This document shows positions 9,534 through 16,612 of a stretch of DNA of 64,000 nucleotides, piece by piece; within the stretch, counting starts at the first letter, position 1, and each line of letters opens with the position of its first letter. The stretch spans positions 82,010 to 146,009 of the forward strand of contig JALFST010000002.1 of NCBI GenBank assembly GCA_022779285.1, read 5' to 3'. Source of the stretch: Peptoniphilaceae bacterium. Lineage in GTDB: Bacteria; Bacillota; Clostridia; Tissierellales; Peptoniphilaceae. A program made the translations under genes and the position numbers. The notes under the pieces were generated by a model that saw only the letters and a program-made list of their open reading frames with translations, had not been told where the DNA came from and made no database searches.

Positions 9534-10005
9534 ATGCGAATCATCACCATCAACAACGGCATTGACAGCACTAACAAACAGGAAAGCGGCTTGATTCCTT
9601 TCCTGAACATCATGAACGAGTGCTATGATCGCGATACGTCCGGGAAGGATTCAGGCGATCCTTCGCTTCCGCATGGAGGCCGGCAAACGGGTATCGCCAA
9701 GTGTGCCCTACGGTACTACCGGAACCAGAAAAAAATAAACAACAGCTCCTTGTGGACAAAAAGCGGTCAAGGTCGTTCGGTGTATCTTTCAGCTGCTCAT
9801 AGACGGCTACGGCGTGACGCAGATTGCCGAGATTCTGACGGCCGATCATGCTCCGATCCCTGCGGCCTATGAAACCAAACATCATCCGGAGAACGACCGT
9901 CACAATCGCACCGGAAAGCCCAGAGGCAAAGGACGCAAACAGCAGATCGACATCTACTTTAATTTGATCGGACAGTTCAGTCCGGATGAATTGTGCAGTC
10001 AGTGA
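9534..10005 (+). pseudogene. Large serine recombinase remnant (resolvase family, deleted and frameshifted)
   Basis: The first frame reads RIITINNGIDS, FLNIMNECYDRDTSGK, the typical end of the catalytic domain of TndX/TnpX-like recombinases. After a frameshift the sequence continues as FRMEAGKRV, then IFQLLIDGYGVTQIAEIL, the recombinase domain. It then jumps to KPRGKGRKQQIDIYFNLIGQF, the extreme C-terminal segment of such proteins. Stop codons and at least two frameshifts interrupt it. The N-terminus with the catalytic serine and the large zinc and coiled-coil middle are missing. Such recombinases move conjugative and mobilisable elements, so this is likely the relic of an integrated element beside the restriction-modification genes. 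Confidence 0.75.
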
Positions 10006-10110
10006 TTGCACAATCGCATTGCCGGCAGTGGCGCAACGTCTTCAGATTTTCCACTCAGTGAATGGAGAATGTGGCCATTAGGAAGCTGGTAGATATAGTT
10101 ATTTCGAAAA

Positions 10111-10208
10111 GGGACTATCTAAAAATTATGAAAAGGACTATTTTAAAAAATGCCTGAATATAGGCGTTTTAAGATGATTATTCTAATTTATTGCTTTTAG
10201 GGACTATC
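10111..10208 (+). repeat. Three GGACTAT repeats upstream of the methyltransferase
   Basis: GGGACTATC at 10111-10119, AGGACTATT at 10134-10142 and GGGACTATC at 10200-10208 lie in the same orientation, each followed by an A/T-rich run. A small inverted repeat (GCCT/AGGC) lies at 10152-10165. The third copy sits about where a -35 box would be for the extended -10 at 10225. They could be operator half-sites or a trace of the mobile element; the role is inferred. Confidence 0.45.
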
Positions 10209-10224
10209 AAAAGAACGTGGCCTA

Positions 10225-10233
10225 TGATATAAT
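10225..10233 (+). promoter_or_regulatory. Extended -10 promoter of the methyltransferase
   Basis: TGA followed by a perfect TATAAT forms an extended -10, 36 bp before the chosen ATG. There is no recognisable -35. Confidence 0.65.
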
Positions 10234-10268
10234 CATAAAAACGGCACATTGTGATAGAAGGAAAGGTA

Positions 10269-11366
10269 ATGTACGAATCTATTTCTTTATTTTCAGGCGC
10301 TATGGGCCTGGATTTAGGACTTGAAAAGGCAGGAATCGACATCAAGCTATGTCAGGATTTTGATGCGTCTTGCTATGAAACTATGCTAAAAAACGGTAAG
10401 CCCGCTATGACTGGAGACATTAGGAATATTGAATCCTCAGTTATTCTTGAAAAATCTGGTCTAAAAAAAGGAGAGGCTTTTTTATTAAGCGGCGGTCCGC
10501 CTTGTCAACCTTTTTCTACCGCTGGAAAGAGGCTTGGCATCAATGACCCAAGAGGTTCGTTATTTATGGATTACGTAAGGATGGTTGATGAAACTCGTCC
10601 GCGCTTATTCGTATTTGAGAATGTCAAGGGATTGACCAGCATAGCTGTTGATAAAGGCGGTGAGCCAGGTGGCGTACTGGAGATTATCCTTTCTGAGTTT
10701 AAGCGAATCGGATATAAAACGGTATGTGGGGTTCTGGATGCTGTGAATTATGGCGTCCCACAATTCAGAGAGCGTCTGATTATCCTTGGCAGCCGTGATA
10801 ATGAGGATATTTTTCTACCAGTTCCTACGCACTTTCAGAGGCATCAATTACAGGAAATGCAGTGGGTAACCCTTGGAGAAACAATCAAAGATCTTGAAGA
10901 TGACCCAGGCGAATGCACGCATTTTTCTGAAGATCGTCTTAGATTTTTACGGATGGTTCCGGAAGGAGGAAATTGGAGAGACATTCCTAAAGAATTACAA
11001 CCGGAAGCAATGGGTGGAGCCTGGAAAAGCGGGGGCGGCAAAGTTGGTTTCTATCGAAGACTATCTTATTCTCAGCCGTCTCCCACGGTAGTTACATCTC
11101 CTGTTCAAAAGGCAACAATGATGTGCCACCCGACAAAAAACAGACCGCTTTCTGTCAAGGAATATGCAAGGATTCAGCAATTTCCAGAAAACTGGAAAAT
11201 ATCTGGCACCATTGCAAATCAATATAAGCAGATAGGTAATGCGGTTCCCGTTGGTCTTGCAGAAGAAGTCGGGAAAGCACTTGTTGCTACGGCTACTGGA
11301 CATTCAATTATCAATACAAAACGTACTCGAGGCACATCGGCGCATAACAACATATATCTTAATTGA
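10269..11366 (+). CDS. DNA (cytosine-5) methyltransferase of a type II R-M system
   Basis: 365 residues from the ATG at 10269, which follows GAAGGAAAGG; a GTG at 10251 is in frame but lacks a ribosome site. The m5C motifs are in order: motif I SLFSGAMGL (residues 6-14), motif IV GGPPCQPFS with the catalytic Cys near 79, motif VI ENVKG near 117, motif VIII QFRERL, then YSQPSPTVV and motif X IGNAVP. It transfers methyl from SAM to C5 of cytosine in its target and protects against the endonuclease encoded 8 bp downstream. The target cannot be read from the sequence. Lower GC and the nearby recombinase relic indicate horizontal acquisition. Confidence 0.93.
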   Translation: MYESISLFSGAMGLDLGLEKAGIDIKLCQDFDASCYETMLKNGKPAMTGDIRNIESSVILEKSGLKKGEAFLLSGGPPCQPFSTAGKRLGINDPRGSLFMDYVRMVDETRPRLFVFENVKGLTSIAVDKGGEPGGVLEIILSEFKRIGYKTVCGVLDAVNYGVPQFRERLIILGSRDNEDIFLPVPTHFQRHQLQEMQWVTLGETIKDLEDDPGECTHFSEDRLRFLRMVPEGGNWRDIPKELQPEAMGGAWKSGGGKVGFYRRLSYSQPSPTVVTSPVQKATMMCHPTKNRPLSVKEYARIQQFPENWKISGTIANQYKQIGNAVPVGLAEEVGKALVATATGHSIINTKRTRGTSAHNNIYLN

Positions 11367-11374
11367 GGTATGGA

Positions 11375-12142
11375 ATGACAATCAATAAACACGAAGTGAA
11401 TGGACAAGCAGTAGAGGAGGCAATAGCAGTTGCCTTAAAGAACTTTTACAATTCTCTTCTTGCAAAGATCGATAAGATCAACATTAAAGACATCATGAAA
11501 CGGAAGAACCCATATTTATATAGGGCGAAGGCAATTCAAAACGCCGCTGAAATTGTAGAAAGCGTATTGTCTGCAACCGTTTCAAGCAGTGAGGAAACAA
11601 TCTTTGGCAACTGTTTCTTCGAGCCTATAGCTATTGCTGCCAGCGGTGGTAATAAAGCCTTAGCGGAAGGCGTTGATATTATAGTGGAGGACAAAGAAGA
11701 GAACACCATTTATGCTATTGCTGTCAAAAGTGGCCCTTCTGTCTTCAATGCTGATAGCAAGAAACGACAAGAGCAGAACTTTAATGCGGCACGTAAATTA
11801 GCTCAGCAAGCCAAAGCCATATACGAGCCTATCATTGGTTACTGTTACGGCAAGAAACGCTCTACAGGCAAAGGACGGCCAACGATTTATAAGGAACTGG
11901 CAGGACAAGATTTTTGGACTGAGCTGACTGGAGATAGCAATTTCTATTTGAAAATCATTGATTACATGGGAAATAAGCCGGAGCAGTATCTGGAAAAATA
12001 CAGAGAAAGCTATAACAAAGCGAGCAATCGATTGGTCATGCAATTCACGACCAGCTTTTGCGATGCGGATGGAAGTATTAACTGGGATAAACTTGTCCGC
12101 TTCAATAGCGGATATGATGATTCAAAAAGCATTCGTGAGTGA
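11375..12142 (+). CDS. PmeII-like type II restriction endonuclease
   Basis: 255 residues from ATG 11375, 8 bp after the methyltransferase stop, with GAGG upstream; an in-frame TTG at 11363 is less likely. From memory of the family, it resembles PmeII-type endonucleases in KKNPYLFRAK-like (here KRKNPYLYRAK), SSSEETIFG near residue 70, and the block EGVDIIV...YAIAVKSGP at about 99-121. The spacing of D101 and the AVK ending at 118 fits a PD-(D/E)xK-type nuclease core with a substituted middle acid. CYGKK and GQDFW follow. Paired with the adjacent methyltransferase, it should cut unmodified DNA at the shared site. The family call is by motif pattern, not alignment. Confidence 0.8.
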   Translation: MTINKHEVNGQAVEEAIAVALKNFYNSLLAKIDKINIKDIMKRKNPYLYRAKAIQNAAEIVESVLSATVSSSEETIFGNCFFEPIAIAASGGNKALAEGVDIIVEDKEENTIYAIAVKSGPSVFNADSKKRQEQNFNAARKLAQQAKAIYEPIIGYCYGKKRSTGKGRPTIYKELAGQDFWTELTGDSNFYLKIIDYMGNKPEQYLEKYRESYNKASNRLVMQFTTSFCDADGSINWDKLVRFNSGYDDSKSIRE

Positions 12143-12668
12143 GTGGAAACCAGTTTTGTTAAGGAGCCTACAAAGCTGCTGAAAGTTGCCGAGGAAAGTG
12201 GAAACTATGAGCCGAATGCTGGGAGCAATAGTCATCCGAAAGAGGAATAATATTCGAAAACAACCGCACATCTAATAAGACTCAAAAGAATCATTAAGCC
12301 CAACCATAAAAAACTGTGAACCGACTTGATTCCGTAACAGGAAGAAAATCAGGTTACGGCTTTTCTTATGGGAAAATCTGAACCGAGGCGAGGGTTCAGA
12401 GTGCTCCCCATAAGGCCGTGAGCAGATTGCTCAAGCCGGAAAGAAGATTGAAGAACAGGAACGATTGAAATGCGAAAACCCCTTGCACAGCAAGGTCAGG
12501 ATTTTCCAGACAGCGTCCGGAAAATCCGGGCTATTTCTTTATTATCAGGAGCACTGCCGAGGATTTACAAGGATCAAAACGAGCGTAGTTGGAAAACCGG
12601 AAACGGAGCCGAATAAAAGCATATGCAACAAGGCGGAAAGAAAAGAGCAAAGATTTCCTTGAAAAATG
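12143..12668 (+). other. Non-coding tail of the R-M island with gene remnants
   Basis: No intact gene is seen. An open remnant (SFVKEPTKLLKVAEES to a stop at 12248-12250) follows the endonuclease. A hairpin CCGTAAC/GTTACGG at 12332-12359 followed by CTTTTCTT may terminate the R-M transcript. Further along, short open stretches (KPETEPNKSICNKAERK) look like decayed coding sequence. The right copy of the 16-bp repeat lies within it. Confidence 0.5.
12598..12613 (+). repeat. 16-bp direct repeat, right copy
   Basis: Exact match to 9466-9481, same orientation, 3.1 kb away. It may mark a recombination or insertion boundary of the R-M island. Confidence 0.55.
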
Positions 12669-12669
12669 T

Positions 12670-12698
12670 TTGACAGAGCTAACATCATACGCTACAAT
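12670..12698 (+). promoter_or_regulatory. Consensus sigma-A promoter of the feo operon
   Basis: TTGACA at 12670-12675 and TACAAT at 12693-12698 with the ideal 17-bp spacer. Transcription would start at about 12705, directly before the palindrome at 12709. Confidence 0.88.
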
Positions 12699-12708
12699 AT
12701 CCATAAAA

Positions 12709-12730
12709 GCTGTTAGGTTGACCTAACAGC
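12709..12730 (+). promoter_or_regulatory. Perfect palindrome, candidate iron-repressor operator
   Basis: GCTGTTAGGT and ACCTAACAGC are perfect 10-bp arms around TG, placed at about +4 to +25 of the feo promoter. The TTAGGT/ACCTAA half-sites match those of DtxR/IdeR-family metal regulators, but the 2-bp spacing is tighter than the classical 19-bp DtxR site. Position just past the start site suits repression by roadblock. The regulator is not in the window. Confidence 0.65.
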
Positions 12731-12734
12731 GCAT

Positions 12735-12762
12735 CCTATAGTTAGTAATAGCTAACTATAGG
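12735..12762 (+). promoter_or_regulatory. Second perfect inverted repeat in the feo leader
   Basis: CCTATAGTTAG and CTAACTATAGG are perfect 11-bp arms with a 6-nt loop (TAATAG). It could be a second operator (core TTAG...CTAA) or an RNA hairpin in the 5' leader about 40 nt before feoA. No T-tract follows. Confidence 0.55.
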
Positions 12763-12802
12763 CGGGAGAATACGCCTTTGAGGAAAGGGCAAGGAGGGGA
12801 TC

Positions 12803-13021
12803 ATGATTCCGTTAACAATGATTTCTCCGGGAGAACGAGTGGTAGTCAAACGCGTCAGCGGCAATGCCGAAATCAAAAAACAGCTGCATGCGATGGGCTT
12901 TGCCGAGGGCAATGCCGTTACCGTCCTGACGGACACGCACGGCAATCGGATTGTCAAGGTCAAAGAGAGCAGAATTGCTTTGAGTGAAGCGCTTGTCCGC
13001 CATGTGTATGTAGGAGTATAG
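12803..13021 (+). CDS. feoA: FeoA-domain protein, first copy
   Basis: 72 residues, an SH3-like FeoA domain (SPGERVVVKRV, GFAEGNAVTVL, RIALSEALVRHVYV). FeoA is a small cytoplasmic partner of the ferrous iron transporter FeoB, thought to modulate its G-domain. AAGGAGGGG precedes the ATG. A second FeoA starts 1 bp after the stop. The two copies differ clearly in sequence. Confidence 0.9.
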   Translation: MIPLTMISPGERVVVKRVSGNAEIKKQLHAMGFAEGNAVTVLTDTHGNRIVKVKESRIALSEALVRHVYVGV

Positions 13022-13022
13022 C

Positions 13023-13244
13023 ATGAAAACATTAAAACAAATTGCAGTCGGAGAGCGTGCCGTTGTTGCACGCATCCACGGAGAGGGCGCCGTGAAGCGC
13101 CGCATTATGGACATGGGGCTCACACGCGGAACCGAAGTCAGGGTACGAAAATTAGCGCCTTTGGGCGATCCGATCGAGCTTACGGTGCGCGGATATGAAC
13201 TCAGCATCCGCAAGGCCGATGCAGAGCAGGTTGAGGTAGAGTAA
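13023..13244 (+). CDS. feoA: FeoA-domain protein, second copy
   Basis: 73 residues with the FeoA pattern LKQIAVGERAVVARI, GAVKRRIMDMGLTRGTEV, LAPLGDPIEL and GYELSIRKADAEQVEVE. This copy is closer to the usual FeoA consensus than the first. Its stop overlaps the feoB start (TAATGG), indicating translational coupling. Tandem FeoA proteins before FeoB recur in anaerobic Bacillota. Confidence 0.92.
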   Translation: MKTLKQIAVGERAVVARIHGEGAVKRRIMDMGLTRGTEVRVRKLAPLGDPIELTVRGYELSIRKADAEQVEVE

Positions 13245-15652
13245 TGGCAGAAACAAAACAATATACATATGCGCTGGCGGGGAACCCCAACAGCGGAAAA
13301 ACGACACTGTTCAATGCACTGACAGGTGCCAATCAATTCGTGGGAAACTGGCCGGGAGTTACGGTTGAGAAAAAGGAAGGCATCATCCGCAAGCATGCGG
13401 ATATGCGCCTGGTGGATCTTCCGGGAACCTATTCCCTTTCTCCTTATACGTTGGAGGAGGTTGTATCACGAAATTATCTGATTCAAGAGCGTCCGGATGT
13501 CATCATCGACATCGTTGACGCCACCAATTTGGAACGAAATTTATATTTGACCTCTCAGCTCATGGAAACGGGAATTCCTATTATCATTGCGCTGAACATG
13601 ATGGATGTCATACGCAAAAACGGGGATACAATCCGGGAGGATGAGCTTTCCGAAAGGATGGGATGCCCCGTCGTCGGCATTTCCGCCAGCAATCAGGAGG
13701 GGCTGGAGGGTTTGATCAGCGAGGCAAGAAAGCTTGTGGGAGCAAAGGCTCCGCAGCCGTTTGTGTTTGACAAGGAAATAGAAAATGCGTTGCAGGAGAT
13801 CGAACGGAGGTTTTCCGACAGACTGGATTCTCATGCAAGACGATGGTCTCTGATCAAGCTTTTTGAGCGCGATGAGAAAGAGCTGAAGTCGCTTTCGCTA
13901 TCGGATCGGCAGGTTGCGGATCTCGATGAAATCCTGGATCCGGTGGAAAAGAAGCTGGAGGACGATGCGGAAAGCATTCTTGCCAACGCCCGTTATCTGG
14001 AAATAGCAAAAAGAACGCAGGGCGTGCTTCACAAGAAGAGCCGAGATGCCTTGACCGTATCCGATAAAATTGACCGTGTTGTTACACACCCGATTCTGGC
14101 GCTACCGATTTTTGCAGTAATTATGTTTTTGGTATATTACATTTCGATCAGTACGGTGGGTACCTTCTATACCGATTGGGCGAATGACGGTCTTTTCGGA
14201 GACGGATGGCATTTATTCGGAATCGGCACCTCGGAATACACGAAGGACATGAATGAATATGCTGCCGAGCACATTCTCACTCCGGAGCTTATGACCGAGC
14301 TGCAGAAGGCGAAGGATGCAGGCGCGATCGGTGCCGATCAGGTGCTTGAGGCGGCAGGAAAAGGTGAGTTCAAGGAGTTCCAGGAAGCCTATGACAGCTA
14401 CAAGGATTCCATTGAGGAAGCCGGTTTTCCGATTTCCGAAATTGTGGATCCCGCATTGGAGTCGGAGGATGCTCCGGCTACGGAAAATTACGGGATCTGG
14501 GTTCCCGGAATCCCCGTATTGCTCAATCAGGCGTTGACAGCGATACATACGTCACCTTGGCTTTCCAGCCTGATCCTTGACGGAATCGTAGCCGGTGTCG
14601 GAGCGGTGCTCGGATATGTTCCGCAGATGGCGGTGCTATTCATCCTGCTCGCATTCCTGGAAGGATCCGGATATATGGCACGTATCGCCTTTATTCTGGA
14701 TCGTATCTTCCGCCGTTTCGGCCTTTCCGGAAAATCCTTTATTCCAATGTTGATTTCCACAGGCTGCGGTGTACCGGGCATCATGGCATCACGTACGATC
14801 GAAAATGTCAATGACCGCCGCATGACGATCATGACGGCAACCTGGATGCCATGCAGTGCCAAGCTCCCGATCATTGCGATGATTGCGACGGCGCTCTTCG
14901 GCGGAACCTGGTGGGTCGGTCCCAGCGCATATTTTCTGGGCATCATCTCCATCATTATCGTCGGCTTGATGTTAAAAAAGACAAAGCTTTTTGCCGGAGA
15001 TCCCGCACCATTTGTCATGGAGCTTCCCGCTTACCATTTGCCGAAGCCATCCTACATCTGGAACAGCGTATGGGAGCGAGTCAGCAGCTTTATCACTCGC
15101 GCAGGGACGGTGATTTTACTCTCCTCCATCCTGATTTGGGCAACATCCTCTTTTGCGATCACAAGCAGCGGATTGGTCTTTGATCATACGATGGAGCTGG
15201 AGGACAGCCTTCTCGGCGCGATCGGAAACGGCGTGAAATGGATCTTTGATCCCTTGGGATTCGGCAATATTCGGGCAACCATCGCCACAGTTATGGGCCT
15301 GGTTGCGAAGGAAGAGGTTGTTGCCGTATTCGGTGTACTGGACTTCACAAGTCTGACGGCACTTGCGGGATATTCCTTCCTCGCCTTCAATCTTCTTTGC
15401 GCACCGTGCTTTGCCGCTTGCGGAGCCATCGGACGCGAGATGAACTCACGGAAATGGACAGCGCTGGCAATCGGCTTCCAATTCGGATACGCATATGTCG
15501 TTGCACTGATGATCTATCAGTTCGGCATGGCGATTTCGGGACAATTACAGCCGGTAGGATTTACAGTCGCGGCAATTGCGGCGGCGCTCATTCTCTTCCA
15601 GCTTTTCCGTCCGAATCCAAGAAAACATGAGCTTCAGCGGGCAACCGCTTAA
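13244..15652 (+). CDS. feoB: Ferrous iron transport protein B
   Basis: 802 residues. The N-terminal G domain carries GNPNSGKTT (G1, residues 12-20), WPGVTVEKKEG (G2), DLPGTYSLSPYT (G3) and a NMMD-type G4 near 120. The membrane part begins near residue 286 and includes the two Gate motifs: SGYMARIAFILDR...IPMLISTGCGVPG, and the later AGYSFLAFNLLCAPCFAACGAIGRE. A polar, helix-rich insertion of about 120 residues separates the first membrane helix from the next (residues about 306-430), making it longer than the E. coli protein. It imports Fe2+ under anaerobic conditions. Confidence 0.95.
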   Translation: MAETKQYTYALAGNPNSGKTTLFNALTGANQFVGNWPGVTVEKKEGIIRKHADMRLVDLPGTYSLSPYTLEEVVSRNYLIQERPDVIIDIVDATNLERNLYLTSQLMETGIPIIIALNMMDVIRKNGDTIREDELSERMGCPVVGISASNQEGLEGLISEARKLVGAKAPQPFVFDKEIENALQEIERRFSDRLDSHARRWSLIKLFERDEKELKSLSLSDRQVADLDEILDPVEKKLEDDAESILANARYLEIAKRTQGVLHKKSRDALTVSDKIDRVVTHPILALPIFAVIMFLVYYISISTVGTFYTDWANDGLFGDGWHLFGIGTSEYTKDMNEYAAEHILTPELMTELQKAKDAGAIGADQVLEAAGKGEFKEFQEAYDSYKDSIEEAGFPISEIVDPALESEDAPATENYGIWVPGIPVLLNQALTAIHTSPWLSSLILDGIVAGVGAVLGYVPQMAVLFILLAFLEGSGYMARIAFILDRIFRRFGLSGKSFIPMLISTGCGVPGIMASRTIENVNDRRMTIMTATWMPCSAKLPIIAMIATALFGGTWWVGPSAYFLGIISIIIVGLMLKKTKLFAGDPAPFVMELPAYHLPKPSYIWNSVWERVSSFITRAGTVILLSSILIWATSSFAITSSGLVFDHTMELEDSLLGAIGNGVKWIFDPLGFGNIRATIATVMGLVAKEEVVAVFGVLDFTSLTALAGYSFLAFNLLCAPCFAACGAIGREMNSRKWTALAIGFQFGYAYVVALMIYQFGMAISGQLQPVGFTVAAIAAALILFQLFRPNPRKHELQRATA

Positions 15653-15801
15653 TATAAAGGATGGCCGCTGAAGCTGCCATCACCATATACTCCATCTTTA
15701 CACAGGAAAGGTCTCCATATCCCCGGCATTCCTCCTCAGTTTGCCGTACAAGGGACGGGGGCCTTTCCATTTGTCGTTTGGTTCATTCGGGCATATCAGG
15801 G

Positions 15802-15843
15802 TATAATGCTTTAGAATACTTTAGAATCATCCGGAATATCCGG
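15802..15843 (+). promoter_or_regulatory. suf promoter with direct repeat and inverted repeat
   Basis: A perfect TATAAT at 15802-15807 lacks a clear -35. Directly downstream CTTTAGAAT occurs twice with a 10-bp period (15809-15817, 15819-15827). An inverted repeat CCGGA-ATA-TCCGG follows at 15831-15843, just before the ribosome site GGGAGG at 15846-15851. The arrangement suggests regulator binding near the transcription start. In the preceding gap, GGAAAGGTCTCC (about 15706) can pair with GGGGGCCTTTCC (about 15758), possibly ending the feo transcript. Confidence 0.5.
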
Positions 15844-15856
15844 TTGGGAGGTAGAT

Positions 15857-16612
15857 ATGGATCAATTATTGGAAGTACGTGATCTTCACGTGGGAGTCGA
15901 CAATAAGGAGATACTCAAAGGGGTGAATCTGACCATTCATCCCGGGGAAATTCATGTCCTGATGGGGCCGAACGGCGCGGGAAAATCCACTCTGGCCAAT
16001 GCGATTTTGGCGCATCCGAAATACGAGGTTCTTTCCGGGGATATTCTTTTTGAGGGAGAAAGCATCCTGCAGAACACCACCGATGAACGGGCGAGAAAGG
16101 GAATTTTTTTGAGCTTTCAGACGCCGCAGGAGGTGCCGGGCGTGACCGTGGATGATTTCCTCCGCACGGCGGTTGCGCAAAAGGAGGGAAGAAATCCCTC
16201 GGTTCTGAAATTCAAGAGGGAGCTGGCAAAAAAGATGGAAGGTCTGGACATGGATCCTTCTTATGGCGACCGCTATCTCAATGTGGGCTTTTCCGGTGGA
16301 GAAAAGAAGAAAACGGAAATTTTACAGCTGCAAACCCTCAATCCGAAGCTGGTGCTTTTAGATGAGACCGACTCGGGGCTTGATGTGGACGCGGTGCGTG
16401 TCGTATCACGCGGTGTGGCGGATTTTCTGGATGATACCAAATCCTGTCTGATTATCACGCATATTTCGGCAATTTTGGAATATCTCAAGCCGCAATTTGT
16501 GCACGTTGTGATCGACGGTAAAATCGTGAAAGAGGGCGGACCGGAGCTGGTGGAGAAAATCCAGCAGAACGGATATGAATGGATCCGCCGGGAAATGACG
16601 GTGGAAGCATGA
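15857..16612 (+). CDS. sufC: Fe-S assembly ATPase SufC
   Basis: 251 residues, ABC-type ATPase: Walker A GPNGAGKST near residue 37, the SufC-type signature FSGGEKKKTEI near 146, Walker B KLVLLDETDSGLD near 165, and a switch histidine in IITHI. SufC binds SufB and SufD and drives cluster assembly on the SufBCD scaffold. It is the first gene of a sufCBDSU operon; its stop overlaps the sufB start by 4 bp. Confidence 0.96.
   Translation: MDQLLEVRDLHVGVDNKEILKGVNLTIHPGEIHVLMGPNGAGKSTLANAILAHPKYEVLSGDILFEGESILQNTTDERARKGIFLSFQTPQEVPGVTVDDFLRTAVAQKEGRNPSVLKFKRELAKKMEGLDMDPSYGDRYLNVGFSGGEKKKTEILQLQTLNPKLVLLDETDSGLDVDAVRVVSRGVADFLDDTKSCLIITHISAILEYLKPQFVHVVIDGKIVKEGGPELVEKIQQNGYEWIRREMTVEA

Noticed and set aside
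10152..10170. GCCT/AGGC hairpin before the methyltransferase as a terminator
   Set aside because: A four-base stem with a short T-run is too weak to call.
12465..12662. 65-codon frame in the tail of the R-M island
   Set aside because: Composition is that of decayed sequence and no start signal is seen; described as remnant only.
15661..15882. 73-codon frame after feoB as a FeoB-associated small protein
   Set aside because: No membrane helix or cysteine pattern of such proteins, no ribosome site, and it overlaps the suf promoter.
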